A stretch of DNA of 64,000 bases, from positions 94,841,990 to 94,905,989 of the forward strand of contig NC_066315.1 of assembly GCF_022539315.1 (NCBI RefSeq), written 5' to 3'. The stretch comes from Serinus canaria (taxonomy: Eukaryota; Chordata; Aves; Passeriformes; Fringillidae). This document shows positions 48,349 to 60,888 of this stretch, one piece after another; position 1 is the stretch's first letter, and each line of letters begins with the position of its first letter. The translations under genes and the position numbers were made by a program. A model generated the notes under the pieces. It was given only the letters and a program-made list of their open reading frames with translations. It had not been told where the DNA came from and did not search any database.

Positions 48349-51300
48349 TAAAGCCCAAAACTTAATGAAAATCCAGACAAAAGGAAAGAAAATCTGAAAG
48401 CTAGACATAGCTTTTGTTTAATTACTGCTGGTGACACCTCTTTTCTCTTTGGATGCAGCAAGTAGATACCACAGCAGGTAAAATGAATGCAGTGAAGAGC
48501 ATCTGGCTGAGAGGGTGTGCTGGATCTAAACTAATTTCTTTTCTGTTAGTCTGTCCTTTTCAGGTTACTTTATTCTTTCTTCTATCCCGCTTTCCTGTCT
48601 ATCCTAAAGGTTTACACATGCATCAGCTATTCCTGGTATCATGAAGAGAATCATTCAATGGAAAGGAATTATTGCTCTAATTGAAAACCCTTAGAACAGA
48701 GACCATACACACAAAGAGTACAACAGGTGAGTCTTGAATTGCACTCTGAAGTCTCACCTTGCCTAATTTAGAGTAGTTTTACTCGATCTTGGACAAATAG
48801 TCTTTCATTGTTTCATAGATGTAATCAACATGTTAAGACTGTTATGTTAAGACTTTTACTTGGCATAATCTTTTATGGAAAAGAGATGGAAGTAAGCAGT
48901 GTTTTGAATCTTTAAAATGGGCTTTATTTTCAAGTGTCAGTGCACAGTCCATTAGCAATAAATTCCCACAAGAATTTTAAAGAACACAATGGCACACTGC
49001 TGTGGTCAGACATAGAGGAAGGAAGATGTATACAAGCTTAGAAACAAGATCTGTAGATGATTTGTTTTACTGACAATTGCATGTGTTTCTTTGAAGAGAG
49101 TCGTCTGCTTCACTCCTGATTTATCTCACAAAATTTTAAACAGGTGCAGTGTCAGTTTCCTAGGCTCTCCCTAGGATGGCAAGGTTTGTTACAAGGCTTA
49201 ACATGTGAGTTGAGGAAAAGTATTGTTTATCCTGCCGTGTTTTGTCTTCTCAGTCAAAGATACACTGAACTGAGTTTGCAACTGAATATGAAGTTTTTTG
49301 TATTAATTATAATTTTCTTAAAGTACTTAAATACCTGAAATATATGAACAATCATTGCCTAGAATGTTACTGAATTACCTAGTTATTATAACTGAAAGTT
49401 TATGAGATAATATTCATAACAGCAATATTGATATATCTGGGTGCATTTTGCACAGGGGAACAAGAGACAAAAATAAGATGGAAGGCTAATATTCTTGAGA
49501 TTAAAATTGGAGAGTAAAATGCCTGTTGGTTAAATATTTTGTTTACACGATAGAGAAAATGAGCAATCTCTGTGGTTTGTGCCTCAAGCTTCCAAGGGTA
49601 GAAAAGAATAACAATCACAGACCACCTGCAGAAGTTAAAATGGAGTCAAATTACTATGGAAAGCATCAGATTTTTAATCATTTGTATATAACAGCCATGA
49701 AATAATGATTCTAGGCCTGTGATCAGCCAGATAGCTTTTCCAATTCCATATGTGATGACTTGGTCATCAAAAAAAGTGAAAATCACACCTAAAAGAAAAA
49801 CCTAACTAACAATAAGTAGGGATAGGCTTAAATAAGGAATAAATAGTTGTTGTGTGTCTGTCTTTGTAGGCAGTGACAGGTGATAGTCCCACTTTACCTG
49901 GCTACATGGAATTTTGTAGTTATAACATGAAATATTAATGTGATATGAAGTTGATATATTCTGCATTTGTGGACCGTTTTTATTTATCACGTTCTGGAAG
50001 CTAGTGCTAATAATACAATAGCAGCTGATGTTACTAGTGCAAGACCAGGACACTGTCCAGATGCATGTCCCTTCCTGGAGAAAGTGGCATCTCTGCTTCT
50101 AATAGTTTCTTTTCCTGGTTTGGGTTTGCTTTGTAGACATACTCTTGTGCAATTTCCACATTTAAGCCTAGTAACTTAGGAGATATCACATTTTCTGTCT
50201 TGTTTTCAGTGAGAAAATATTTTTTCAAATGTTTGAGAAACTGAGACCCAAGAGTGCCTATGTCTACGTATTGATTGGCAAAGACAATGCCGATGCTATG
50301 AGTGTTTTAAACATCTATGCAAACAGTGTAATTGATTAATTTGAATAGAATTAACATAATTCTGCTGAAATTTGCTATCCCCAGTGAAGAAATCCTAACC
50401 CACCAGTTAAGATACTGACAGATAAAAACAGTAGACAATCCAGCTTGGAGAAAAGTGAAACATGTGGACCAGTATATCTGAGGACAGGTAAAATTCAGCT
50501 CCTCAGTGGAAATAACGAAGTCACCATCAGTAAAATATAGTGGCCAGAGACAGGGCAGTGTTGGAGCTGGATGAAAATGGCTCTGTCAAGGCATAGGGAG
50601 TTTCTGATATCTTCTCACAGAGACCACCTGAGCAGTACCTCCACTAGCAAAATTTTGCCATGTAAACCCAAAGAAGTGGATAAGACAAGAAAGACCTCTA
50701 TTTAGGCTATGAACTGCAATGAACTCTGTTATAGTGAGATTAGCATATAGTGTATTTTTCAGGCCATATAGAAATGTACATTCCAAGTCTACTAAAAAAA
50801 ATTTATAAAGAAGTTGAAGATTCATGGGAGCATCTCAAGAGTTTAAGACTGCAAAAGGTACCAAAAGACTTTTATAAGGAAGAGCAAGTCACTCTGCCAA
50901 CATATAAAACACTGAAAAATTGAAGGATTTCTGAGGAAAAGAAAAAGTGAAAAAATATCTTACCACATGATGTGATTAAGTTTTAATAATTCCAGTTATA
51001 TTAATAGACTATTTTATTAGGGGAGAAAATGTCGAAAAAGTAAACTCTCCAGCACAATTTTTCTAGTCATAATCCTTCTGATTCATTGAACAGATTAAAT
51101 AATAAAGTTTGAAGTATAGTGATTAATTGAGATTATGTAATAGTATAAGGTGAATTTGTAAAGTACTAACCTAAATAATGTGGATGCTAACTTCATCTAG
51201 CTATAGCTGTTAGAACATTAGGGTGAATATGATATAAAAAAAAAGATACATGGGGAAAATAGAATGATAGTTTGCATTTTTTAAATTAAATTAATAGTTT

Positions 51301-53964
51301 TATCATCCTAGAATGGCTACTGAATCCTGCATGTCAGTGTGTCCTTTAATTGTTTTACCAAATAGCAAGTAAATATTGTGTTTGCTATTTTTTTCTTTAA
51401 AAATACCTCATTACTGTAATTATCATACACAGAAAAATCTATCTCTGAGTGGAGATGTTTCTGTTTTTAAGCAAGTCTGTGGAAAGAAATACTGTGTTTT
51501 AAACCATTAGGGTCCTTAATTGCTGATATGTAATGGCATAGTACATGATTTAGAGGAAAACATTGTGGGGATAAAAGCATATATTTCCCTATAAAAAGAA
51601 AATTCTTTTTGTTTTCTTTTTTAAAGCAATACTTAGAAAATTTGCAACTGGCAAGTTATGAGATTGTTCCAACACTCGTTGAACTAAACGGCCATGGACT
51701 GGCCACAGAATGGAGCTAATTAAAATGAAATCAAAGTTAATTACAAAGGAATATAATGATGTTTTTGGTATTAAGGTTAAATCACATTTAACAGAGCAGT
51801 TTGTTCTCTTGGAAAAGCCCTGGGTTTGTTGGCATGGCAGACATATGTGGCACGAATCTGACATACCAATTTCTCTGTCCCTCTGGTTGCTGTGCACATA
51901 CCTGTCCTCCTCCTACAGCAACTGGAGTCTCCCATATGGCTGATCTCTCCATGGCAGCCAGTCACATATTTGAAGGCCAGCCTTACACCTAGAATTTCTG
52001 CTTATGCCTCTTTTTATCTGTTGCTTTTACAAAAGCCAAAAGAAGTTTCTTGAGAGACTTTAAAGCCAGTTGCATGTTCTCCATTCCTTTTTCTCCTGGT
52101 TTGACTGGTGAATTGCATTGCCTATGATTAGTTGTAGATTTTTTCAAGGCATAATCCCCACATCTCATTGCCTGCAGCTGTATTAAATAGAAGATTAAAT
52201 GTATAGCTAATATGGACCTGGTGCACAAAATAGCTAAGGATTTTCAGAAAATGTGAATTTTTATGTGCCAAGGCACTGGAAAGAAGATTTTGAATTTGTT
52301 TTGATTTCTTCCTGTAAAAAAACAAATTTTCCTTTACCTCATTTCTTTAGCCCATCCAGGCGTGATTGAAGTTGGACCTTGATCTAGCATAAAATGAAAA
52401 TAATTTGATAAAATAAAATTTAAAGATAGAAAATATAAATCTGAAAAGTTTTATTCTCTCATGAAAGTAAGAAACAGCAACCTGAACTTCTGCCTGACTA
52501 GAAGTTACACCTCTTTAAATGATATGCTTTTTACAAGTTGTCTATTTTAGCCCTTTGGTTTTCTTACAAATCAGAAAAGACTCATATTTTCCAAGGCATT
52601 AGGACAGGCTGTGGCATAAACAATCAGTCTTGTGGACAAGATACATAAAGTTTAGGCTTCATGATGAAAAGAAGTTGAAACTATTGTTATTTCTATCAGT
52701 CACAGACGGTTTTGAGTAAGACTAATTAAAAGAGAATCATTTGAAACTGTGACTGTGCAGGAATATGTTTTGTCGGTAACAGCCAGTCATGAAATAGGAG
52801 GGTGACAGAGAAAGTGTGTTCTCAGAATACTTCAAATCCTTGACAGTTGCTATTAAACTAATTGGGAGCAGGGTAAGACACCTTCCAAGGGTAACTGTTT
52901 TTAACTTGATTCAGCAAAACAAGCTAAGCGCATATTTAAAGGAAAGAAAGATGCAATTTTAATTTCATTCAATAAAACAAGAACCACTTTCTCCTCTGCG
53001 TTTTCTCCATGCTGAATGTATATTTAAAATCATAGCTGGGCAAAAAAAAAAGAATTATCTAATGGAGGAAATCTCCCTTAAGGTATAAAAGATTTTTAAA
53101 AAAATCTGTGATATTTTTTTTTGGATACATTTACCAAGCACAATATAGAATGTCTGCAGTCATACAGGATTTCAGGTGTGGAATTTTCTTGCTTTGGTTC
53201 TTTTCAGACATTGTTCTTTGTAACTTAATCAAATTGAAATCCCATTTAAAAATCCCATATAAAGTCTATGGAAGAGCTACAGTTCAATGAGTTTCCGGTA
53301 GTTTGCAGCGTTCAGTAAGAAAAGGGAAATTATTTTCATGACTCTTTCAAAAAGAAATTTCTTTAATTTTGGTGAGAACATTTGATCCCATAAAGCATTT
53401 CCTAATTAGTCCAATAAAGCACATAATCTATTTTTTCATTATTTACTGAACTAGCATGTTTATTACCATTTTTATTACAAGAGTTTATTGATTTTTTCAT
53501 AAAAGCTTCTCACTGCAAATTCCTTGCATGTTAATTTATTGTATCAAATTCACCTAGAAATTACAGTAGTACATTTTGAACTTTCAATTTCATGCAGCCA
53601 TTCATGCTTCCAATATTCATGAGCATGTGAGCATAAGCAGTCATAATTAAAGTGGTGCCTAAACATAAATCACTTCAGGTCATGCGAATTGAGATCATGA
53701 TCATATTTAATGCAAGGAAATTCCGAACAATGTATAGCAAGTTTTAATGTGCTCTGGGCACAGAGTAAAACTATCTACTACAGCTTTCCAGTTTTATGTA
53801 GTTTCACATAGATGCAATGTAGTTTTGAAGCAGCAGGTTATTGCAGATTTAATACAGCATGTACATGTGTAAGAACATACTGCATAGACCACAGTGTTGA
53901 ATTATTACATCACTGTATAAGAAAAATTGTCTATACTTCTGAAATACACAGAAAGGATTGTGGG
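48349..53964. other. AT-rich non-coding DNA, nothing recognised
   Basis: About 5.6 kb without identifiable gene or transposon. 51.65-51.99 kb is GC-richer and open in four overlapping frames on both strands, again suggesting composition rather than coding. Old diverged repeats may be missed. Confidence 0.45.
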
Positions 53965-54568
53965 AAGATTGTAGGAAGAATCATAAAAGGAATGTGGCCA
54001 GCAGGTCAAAGGATGTAGTTCCTCCTTTCAGCTCTGCTTGCAAAAGACCTCACCTGGAGTATTGCATGAAGTTCTGGTGCCCACAACATAAGGACATGGA
54101 ACTATTGGAACAAGTCCAGAGGAGGGCCAGAGAGTTAATAAGAGAACTAAGGCACCTCTACTATGAAGACAGGATAAGAGATTTGGGGCTACTCAGCCCA
54201 CAGAAGGGAGGGTTGCATGGAGAACTCACAGCAACTTTCCAGTGTTTGAAGAGGACCTGCAGGGAAATCAGAGTGGGACTCTTCATCACAAACTGCAGTG
54301 GTAGGACAAAGAGCAATGGGTTCAAACTGAAAGAGGGGGATTTTAGGTAGTAGAATAAAATAAATTCTTTTTTGTGAGGGTGGTGAGGCACTGGAAGAGG
54401 TTGCCCAGAGAAGCTGTGGATGGCCCAAGCCTGTCAGGCTTCAATGGCTGGTTGGATGGGGCATTGTGCAACTAGTCCATTGTGAAGTCTCCCTGTCCCT
54501 GGCAGGAGCATTGGAACTAGATGATGATTAAGGTCCCTTCCAGCCAAACTATTCTATGGTTCTACAAT
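53965..54568 (+). mobile_element. CR1 LINE, 5'-truncated (~600 bp)
   Basis: This is the longest retroelement piece in the window. It runs from a GGCCAGCAGGTCAAAGGATG block through ACCTCACCTGGAGTATTGCA, CCAGAGGAGGGCCAGAGAG, GAAGACAGGATAAGAGATTT, CAATGGGTTCAAACTGAAAG, GGTGAGGCACTGG and TTGCCCAGAGAAGCTGTGG, to GGTCCCTTCCAGCC and a TATTCTATGGTTCTACAATT end. This is the CR1 3' order, with the typical octamer-like terminus and 5' truncation. The same 3' blocks occur in the 117-330 copy. Point changes and a frameshift show that it is dead. Confidence 0.95.
54042..54475 (+). pseudogene. CR1 ORF2 (reverse transcriptase) C-terminal remnant
   Basis: The C-terminal end of the CR1 ORF2 protein (endonuclease/reverse transcriptase; only the part after the catalytic domain remains) is still readable. 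Landmarks are RPHLEYCMKFWCPQH, DMELLEQVQRRA, YYEDRIRDLGLLSPQK and NGFKLKEGDFR. The open frame stops at a TAG at 54348 immediately after GDFR, with a second TAG next to it. The downstream part (VRVVRHW...RLPREAVDGP, about 54374 on) lies in a different frame, so there are both premature stops and a one-base-type frameshift. No activity is possible from this copy. Confidence 0.85.
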
Positions 54569-56327
54569 TTGAAACAGGGGATTGTGGAAATCAAATTGGT
54601 TTACTGAACAAACACTGACATTAAAGTATTTCAAGATGACCCTTCAATAAATTTTTTGAAAGGGAATAAATGCATGCAGTAGAATAACATTCATCTCCTT
54701 CTCCCTAATGAAAGTTTTCTTTCAGTCCTGACTACCGATTGCTTTTGCAAGCAATATAGAAAAGACAGAGCATCCTCTTAATTTGGGATAGTAATAATAA
54801 GGGAAATGTTTGGAAAGGGACAAGCATTCTGATTAGATATGAAATGAAGTTAGAGTAATGTTTGAACACTGAAAATTATAATATCAACTCCTTCTGAGTT
54901 ACAGTACTCTGTTTTCTTGAAATTATAGTTTAAAATGTTTCACGGAGCAACTAATCCAAAAAGTCAGCTCTTCCTGCTTGACTATTTATAACTGGAATAT
55001 CATGTGAGAGAAAAATACAAGGGTATATAAGCTGTTTAAATGTGTGTGAAAATCAAAATCCTCTTTGTAAACCCAAGTTTTAAAAGGTTACAAAAGGTCT
55101 CTGATTTGCAGTGAATACCAGATCAATAACTCAAAATGAAAAATTTCTCACATGAAATCCCGAGACTTACAAAGACCAGGGGATGGAAGAATGTAAATAC
55201 TTTCTATAAATTTTTAAGGGTTTAGGTGTGGCTACTATTTATATCTATGGTAAAAATTAGATTATTTTTAATTTTTCATTTATTAAAATAAGTATTCCTT
55301 ACCCAGATCTTCTGGGTTTTTTTGTCATCTAATAAGTTGTTCTTCTGCTGGGCATCTGTGAGTAGAGGCAACAACATTTCATTGTAGTGTGTCCTAAAAG
55401 CACTGGAGGTCATGGAAAACCAAGGAGGAACATATATGGGAATTAATTTTAGCTTTTAAATTGTAAGGATTTTGAAGAATAGTTTCTTCTCTTCCATAAA
55501 CTCATAAACAGCAGTGCCCAGAAGTTCACGATGGCAGACATCTCAAATTGAACATTCAGTTTTCAGATGCTTACAACTCTCTTCTATGTAAATAAATAAT
55601 TGATTAACAAGTCATTTTAGAAATTAAGACTTCCTTTCTTCCTTTCTACTCAATTGACAGAAAGAAAATTATGTACTTATTGATAGATGTCCTTGAATCA
55701 TGGGCTGATGATTTCCCAAATGTTAATTTCTCTGCTGACACTGCTGATGCATGAAGAAAGCCTGCCTTAGTATAATGACACAGGGAGATCTCATAGTTAA
55801 ATAGATTTTTTGTGTGCTCCCACTAGTATTCCTAAGAGTGAGATAAGCATTAGAAATTATAGTGATGTCCAGATCTTTTAGCCTAAGGGAACTAGAATAC
55901 ACCTCTTCTTATTTTTTTCCATTTTCTGTCTTCTGGCAATTCAACACTGAGGTAGATGAACTCTGTTACTTTAGAAGTAAATGAAGTGTCTATTCATTTT
56001 TTTAGATGGTCTACTAGCAGTGTGCTCTATATTTCTGTTTCGCCTAACCACTGCTACTACACAAACATTTGGTTTCACTACAGAAATACTTGTTTTCACT
56101 TTAACTGCTGCTACATTTGACCTATGCCAGGAAAGTTGTCTCTCTGTTCCAGGTAATTTTTGTTAGCTTTTTCTTAAAAGGTGCCAAATATGTAATGATC
56201 ATAGACACAATTTTATGCTTGGATTTAGACCATGTATCTTCTGTTTCTAAAGCTTTTCTCAATTGTTACCTTTAGTAAGACAGTTAAGGCTCATTTTAAA
56301 AAGTGCTGCCCAAAAGTAAACTTATTT
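54569..56327. other. Non-coding DNA between CR1 pieces
   Basis: No gene established. A 147-bp splice-site-bounded segment (56006-56152) is treated as a lead in the findings. Confidence 0.45.
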
Positions 56328-56416
56328 CTTTGGGGTTGGCCCTGGGCAGGGGCAGGAGCTAAAGTCCGAGATCCATGTGGGTCCCTTAAACTCAGTATAT
56401 CCTGTGACTCTGTTAA
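56328..56416 (+). mobile_element. Old CR1 LINE 3' fragment
   Basis: GGGGTTGGCCCTGGGCAGGG, then AAAGTCCGAGATCCATGTGG, GTCCCTTAAACTCA and a terminus TATCCTGTGACTCTGTT correspond word for word in order to older CR1 3' ends (GGACTAGATGATCTCC..GGTCCCTTCC..CATTCTGTGATTCTGTG as remembered). It is strongly diverged and therefore old. An open frame crossing it is incidental. Confidence 0.62.
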
Positions 56417-57793
56417 AAACCATTGGATGACCTTGACCAAGATCCTGTTAGTATAAAAAATTTGGAAGATGATGTCTTTGAAATTAGTAATTTGAGGATT
56501 AAAAACTGCATAGAAAATTGGTTTTTTTATTAAGTGTCATGTAAGTACAGATATTATGCATTTATTTGCACATGAACATTCCATTTTCTAGGCTCTCTGT
56601 ATGAAAACACACTTGCTGATATAAATGGAGACCTGGACTCCAGCAGGGTTGTTTCTGGATTTTAACTGTTCAGACAGAGCTTCCCTCCACAATCATTCTC
56701 TGTGAGCTTGTGACAGTGAGGTGAGGGACTGTAGAGCAAGCAGAATTCTAATGGCATATAGAATTAAAGCAAAGTAACATCAAGCAGTCAGGAGCTGCCA
56801 GGTCAGCCACATTTCTAAAACAGAACTTGAAAAAGATAAATTCAAAGCAGTGGAATTTAAGCACAGATGTATGTGCTGCAATTTGGAAATAACTCAGGAA
56901 CTGCAATGTAGCCCAGGAAGTAAGATGTCTAATTAACTACTGCTGCAGATATGATTCAGAATTCAGTGTAAGCATTCAAAAATGGTTTTTTATGCTTATC
57001 TGAAGCATCGCTGAAATATCTAGCTCTTTGCACCTTACAAAGGTAGTATTGAGTTTTCTTGAAAATTTTGGGGTTTTTTTCCTCTTCATGTAGAGACAAT
57101 TTTTTATGAAGGGATGATAAGCCTTTGTAAACATTAACATTTTACTTGTCAGCTTTATGTCCAGGTCAGAACTGTGCCATATATATTCACTGCCATGGAA
57201 GGTGTACATCTTTTGCTGTCTGATGTTTATTCCTTGCCCTTTTGTAACTATTTTAGCTATATGTTATTTTCAGGAACTTTTACTTATTGCATATAATTTT
57301 ATCTTATAGACAACTATCTCTTGGTCCCTACATGCAGGAAGCCTGAAGATACAATCTGACCTAACACTTGCAAGAATTTCAGAAACTTGTAGGGTAGAAC
57401 AATTGTAGGTTGAAAAGTGTCCTGGGTAGATTACAGAAGCATCATACGTAATTCTTGAAGTAAATATGGTAAAAGATGCTGCAATTAAAAAGGCACTGAA
57501 AATGCCAAACCCCAGTCCTGTCCTCTGGTGTGTGGTTTGTTCACAGTCCTCTAGGGCAAACTTGCTGGTTATTTTATTCTCTTTTTAGTGGCAGCCCCTC
57601 TAGTCATCTCTTTCTAATCAAAACCTAATTGAAATTTAATTCATCCAGATAGGTGTCATTAAAATGGATTAATGAATCTCTTTGAATGCCAGGATATGAG
57701 AATAAATTACAATATTGTTATTCCCTATTTAAAAAAAAAATCTATTTCATACAGAGTGAGACCGCAATTGCAGTCACAACCAGCTGTTTACAT
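56417..57793. other. AT-rich non-coding DNA, nothing recognised
   Basis: No gene or repeat identified by eye. A minus-strand 77-codon frame (56976-57209) lacks features. Confidence 0.45.
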
Positions 57794-57886
57794 GCTGGTA
57801 TAGGTATTCTATATTCTATGTATTCTATATTCTATGTATATGTATTCTATGCTGGTATATGTATTCTATATTCTATATTCTATGTG
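57794..57886. repeat. TATTC-based minisatellite with 57-bp higher-order unit
   Basis: Repeated TATTCTA words are organised in two larger copies, each starting GCTGGTATA (57794 and 57851), giving a 57-bp period. The second copy has extra TATTC units. A short TGTG run and ACAC-rich sequence follow. Short open frames across it are artefacts. Confidence 0.88.
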
Positions 57887-58014
57887 TGTATGTCCAATAT
57901 ATGTGGACATGCACACATACACACTCAGAACTGGAAGAAATAATTAATTTTCTTGCAAATGGAAATGTCTGTCTGATGTATGGATGGGTAAAGGCAACAA
58001 CTGAGAAACATTAT

Positions 58015-58033
58015 TTGTTTGCTTGCTTGCTTC
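58015..58033. repeat. (TTGC)n/(TTTG) short microsatellite
   Basis: TTTGTTTGCTTGCTTGCTT: about four tetranucleotide units. Confidence 0.8.
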
Positions 58034-58079
58034 TATATATTTTCTTTCTGGCTTACATTCATCTTAAAAATGTGGGAAT

Positions 58080-58260
58080 ACTAGATGATGGAAAAGGTCC
58101 ATTCAGCTCAGTATTCCATATCTGACATTGGCAGAAAACAGATTCTTGGGAAAGAGCTGGAGTCATCTGATCAGAGCTGCTCCAAGTATCTCCCAGCAAT
58201 AATCTCTGATAGACACAAACAGTGGGTATTAAAGCTAGAATTTTTGAAACGAGATTTTGG
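58080..58260 (+). mobile_element. Possible ancient CR1/L3-like LINE fragment
   Basis: AAAAGGTCCATTCAGCTCAG, TATTCCATATCTGACATTGG and the following GATTCTTGGGAAAGAGCTGG resemble an old amniote CR1/L3-type 3' region that I recall as AAGGTCCATCTAGCCCAGTATCC...TGACAGTGGCC. Only the first ~60 bp is a reasonable match; the right boundary is a guess. Confidence 0.42.
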
Positions 58261-60868
58261 GGTATTTTATGGGCCAAGGGAAAAGTAAATCATATTTCAC
58301 CTTCTGCTGCAGTATTACAATTTTTTAGCTGCAGCAAGAAAATGCTACCATTAGAAGTAGTTTTTTGAATATTTTATATTGCAAACTGACATAAAACTGG
58401 TGAATCTGAGAGATATGGATTCCATTAGCAAATTTTGCCATTTTTTCTAGTTGCAAAATTAGTCTTCATGTACTGTTAAAGGCTTGAAAACTCTGCTCTG
58501 AAATTCTGTGGGAATATATCCTTTTCCTAAATCTAAGAAAGTAAATCCTACTCTAGTGGAATCAAGCTGAATCAACTTTATTGATTTTGAGAGGGCTAAC
58601 CTATTTTGAACATTGAAATATAGTTGGGAATTTTACTCTGTATTTTATGAGAAAAATTTTAGCAGAAAGCTAGCAAATATTCATACCTATAAATATAATT
58701 CAATAATGTATTTCTATTCAGAGAAGCATCTCTTGTTTTGAATCAGAGTGGAGATAAAATTTTACTTGTTTTTCAGAATTCGTTATTAATTATAGAATTC
58801 CAAATTGAAATCAATAATAAAGTGTCAGTGGGGCAACAGCAGAGTATGCAAGATTTTCTTTCTTGATTGTATGTACAAGTTTAATGAACTTAAATTTTGC
58901 AATATATCAGTGTAAAAGAAAAGCATGATTTAAATTCCTGCAAAGTGTAGATCATTATAAAATCTGTAAAATGTGGGAAAATTACATTAACAGACTCTGT
59001 GATAAGAACAAGTTTGAAGTTTTTGAAGCACAACCAAATCTAATACTAGAGATATATGAGTTCATATTTTGCACATAATTCAGCCTTATTGTTTCCTGGC
59101 ACAGGTTTTGCTTGATATATAAATATGTAAGTGCATGTTTTGGATTGTCTGGATTCTAGCCTTTGTTGAAAAACACCAAAAAAAGCAAAGTAGTTTTGGC
59201 CGTATGAGAGACCAATCTTGCCTACCAAAATATAGAAACATCTTCTGGTTGTACTCTGTCTCATAAAACACTTTTATGTATTCATTTAGAATTAATGGTG
59301 CTGAAAGTAAGCTTAGGAATGGACTTCTAAATGAAAAGTTGTAGAGTTTGCTGATGATTTAGGCAGAGTTACTGCTTGATGTCTTTTAAAATCTTTTTTT
59401 CTTTGAATTTGAAGCTTGTGTTCATGGATAAGCATAGCATGGGATGTGAAAGATGATTATTAGTCCTTGGTCTACTACTGTGTTAGATACCCATGTTAGA
59501 AATCAATCATGTTAGAAATGCCCTCCTGCTAATTACATATTTCAATCTATTTAATAAATAAAAATTATTTTCCTATCATCTTACTTTAAATTCAGTCCTA
59601 ACTTTCCTTCAGAAATTATAGTCAAAATAGACAGGAATGTTAAAATGTGCTTATGCAGGTGGGCCCAGTGACATCAAAGTAAAACACACAGAGATATTAC
59701 TTAGCTTTACTTTAATCTGTTCCTAATGAATAAAAAACATGAAGAAGAAAAAAGAAGCTGTCCTTCAAAAAATATTTAAATATTGAAACACAGTTAGGAA
59801 GCATTGTTAGCTATTGAAATATTTTTAGGAAAATAAGAATTTGAAAAGGGTAAGATGAAATACTTTTTTGTTAAAAAGTCAGCATTTAGGATGTCCTGGT
59901 TGTTTCCTCAGAACTCATGATAGATTCCTGATCTGGAAAGATTTTCACAGGAATTTATCAGACAAGAAATCTTTCATCAGGTAATAACCAGGTTACAGTG
60001 ATTGGAAGTACTTAGTTTAAGTTCTAGATGAAATGGACAAGATCTTACATGTTTCCTAATGGAAATGGTCCAATGCTATATATTATAGGTCAATCTGATT
60101 AAACACACCAGAGAGACAAGGGGATAAGCACTAATTTTTAAGAAGCTGTGCTGCTTTCAAATTCATATCTGTAAGTGCACTACATTTATATCCATGTATG
60201 CTGACATTAAATGTGGACTAGCCAAATTTGTGTAATCCCTAGGTTTTCATTCATTGCAAAGGAGGATGTTTTAGTTCAAATTAGATTACACTTGCCCCAA
60301 GTTACACAGTGGATTCTGAAAGAGGCAAGCAAAAATTATTCTTTGTGTACTATTTCCTTGTGGCTACAAGCTGATTTTTTGTTTGATTAGCTCTTTATAA
60401 TCCTTTGTCTCTCATTATTCCATGTCTGTGCTCAGATGAAAATTCACAAAGGAGGGAGAAAGATGGCACCCAATAAAGGACTTACAAATGGCACCACTTT
60501 GATGTGTAAATACCCACTGAGAAACCTCTTAATCGGTATTTCTTGTTCTGTATTTTCCCCAGTGTAAATGTGACCAGTAAAACTAGGATATTTGCCAAAG
60601 TTTCATCTTAGCCTTGGAAAAAATGTGCACCATAATATTTCTGTTCAAAATGTATCATGTGCTATTCTCTGCCCTGAAATGTTCTTTCTGCTTCCATGCA
60701 GCTGTGTGCTTTAATGCACCATACTGTTTGGTCATGTTGCACAAAGTCTTTTCCCTGTGCAAAAGAAATTTTTCAGACTGTTCCATTCAAGCCTGCATTC
60801 ATGTTCTTTAAATCCTTTAGTAGCTGCTGGTTCTGCATACAATAAATACAGGAAAGTCTGTTACCACC

Positions 60869-60888
60869 TTTTTTTTTTTTTTTTTTTT
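60869..60888. repeat. T20 homopolymer
   Basis: Twenty uninterrupted T, followed by GGTAGGGGGCTAGGGGAG. Possibly a minus-strand poly(A) tail, but no retrocopy is recognised beside it. Confidence 0.9.

Noticed and set aside
53812..54018. 68-codon open frame upstream of the CR1
   Set aside because: Mostly unique AT-rich DNA running into the CR1 5' truncation point in a different frame from the ORF2 remnant.
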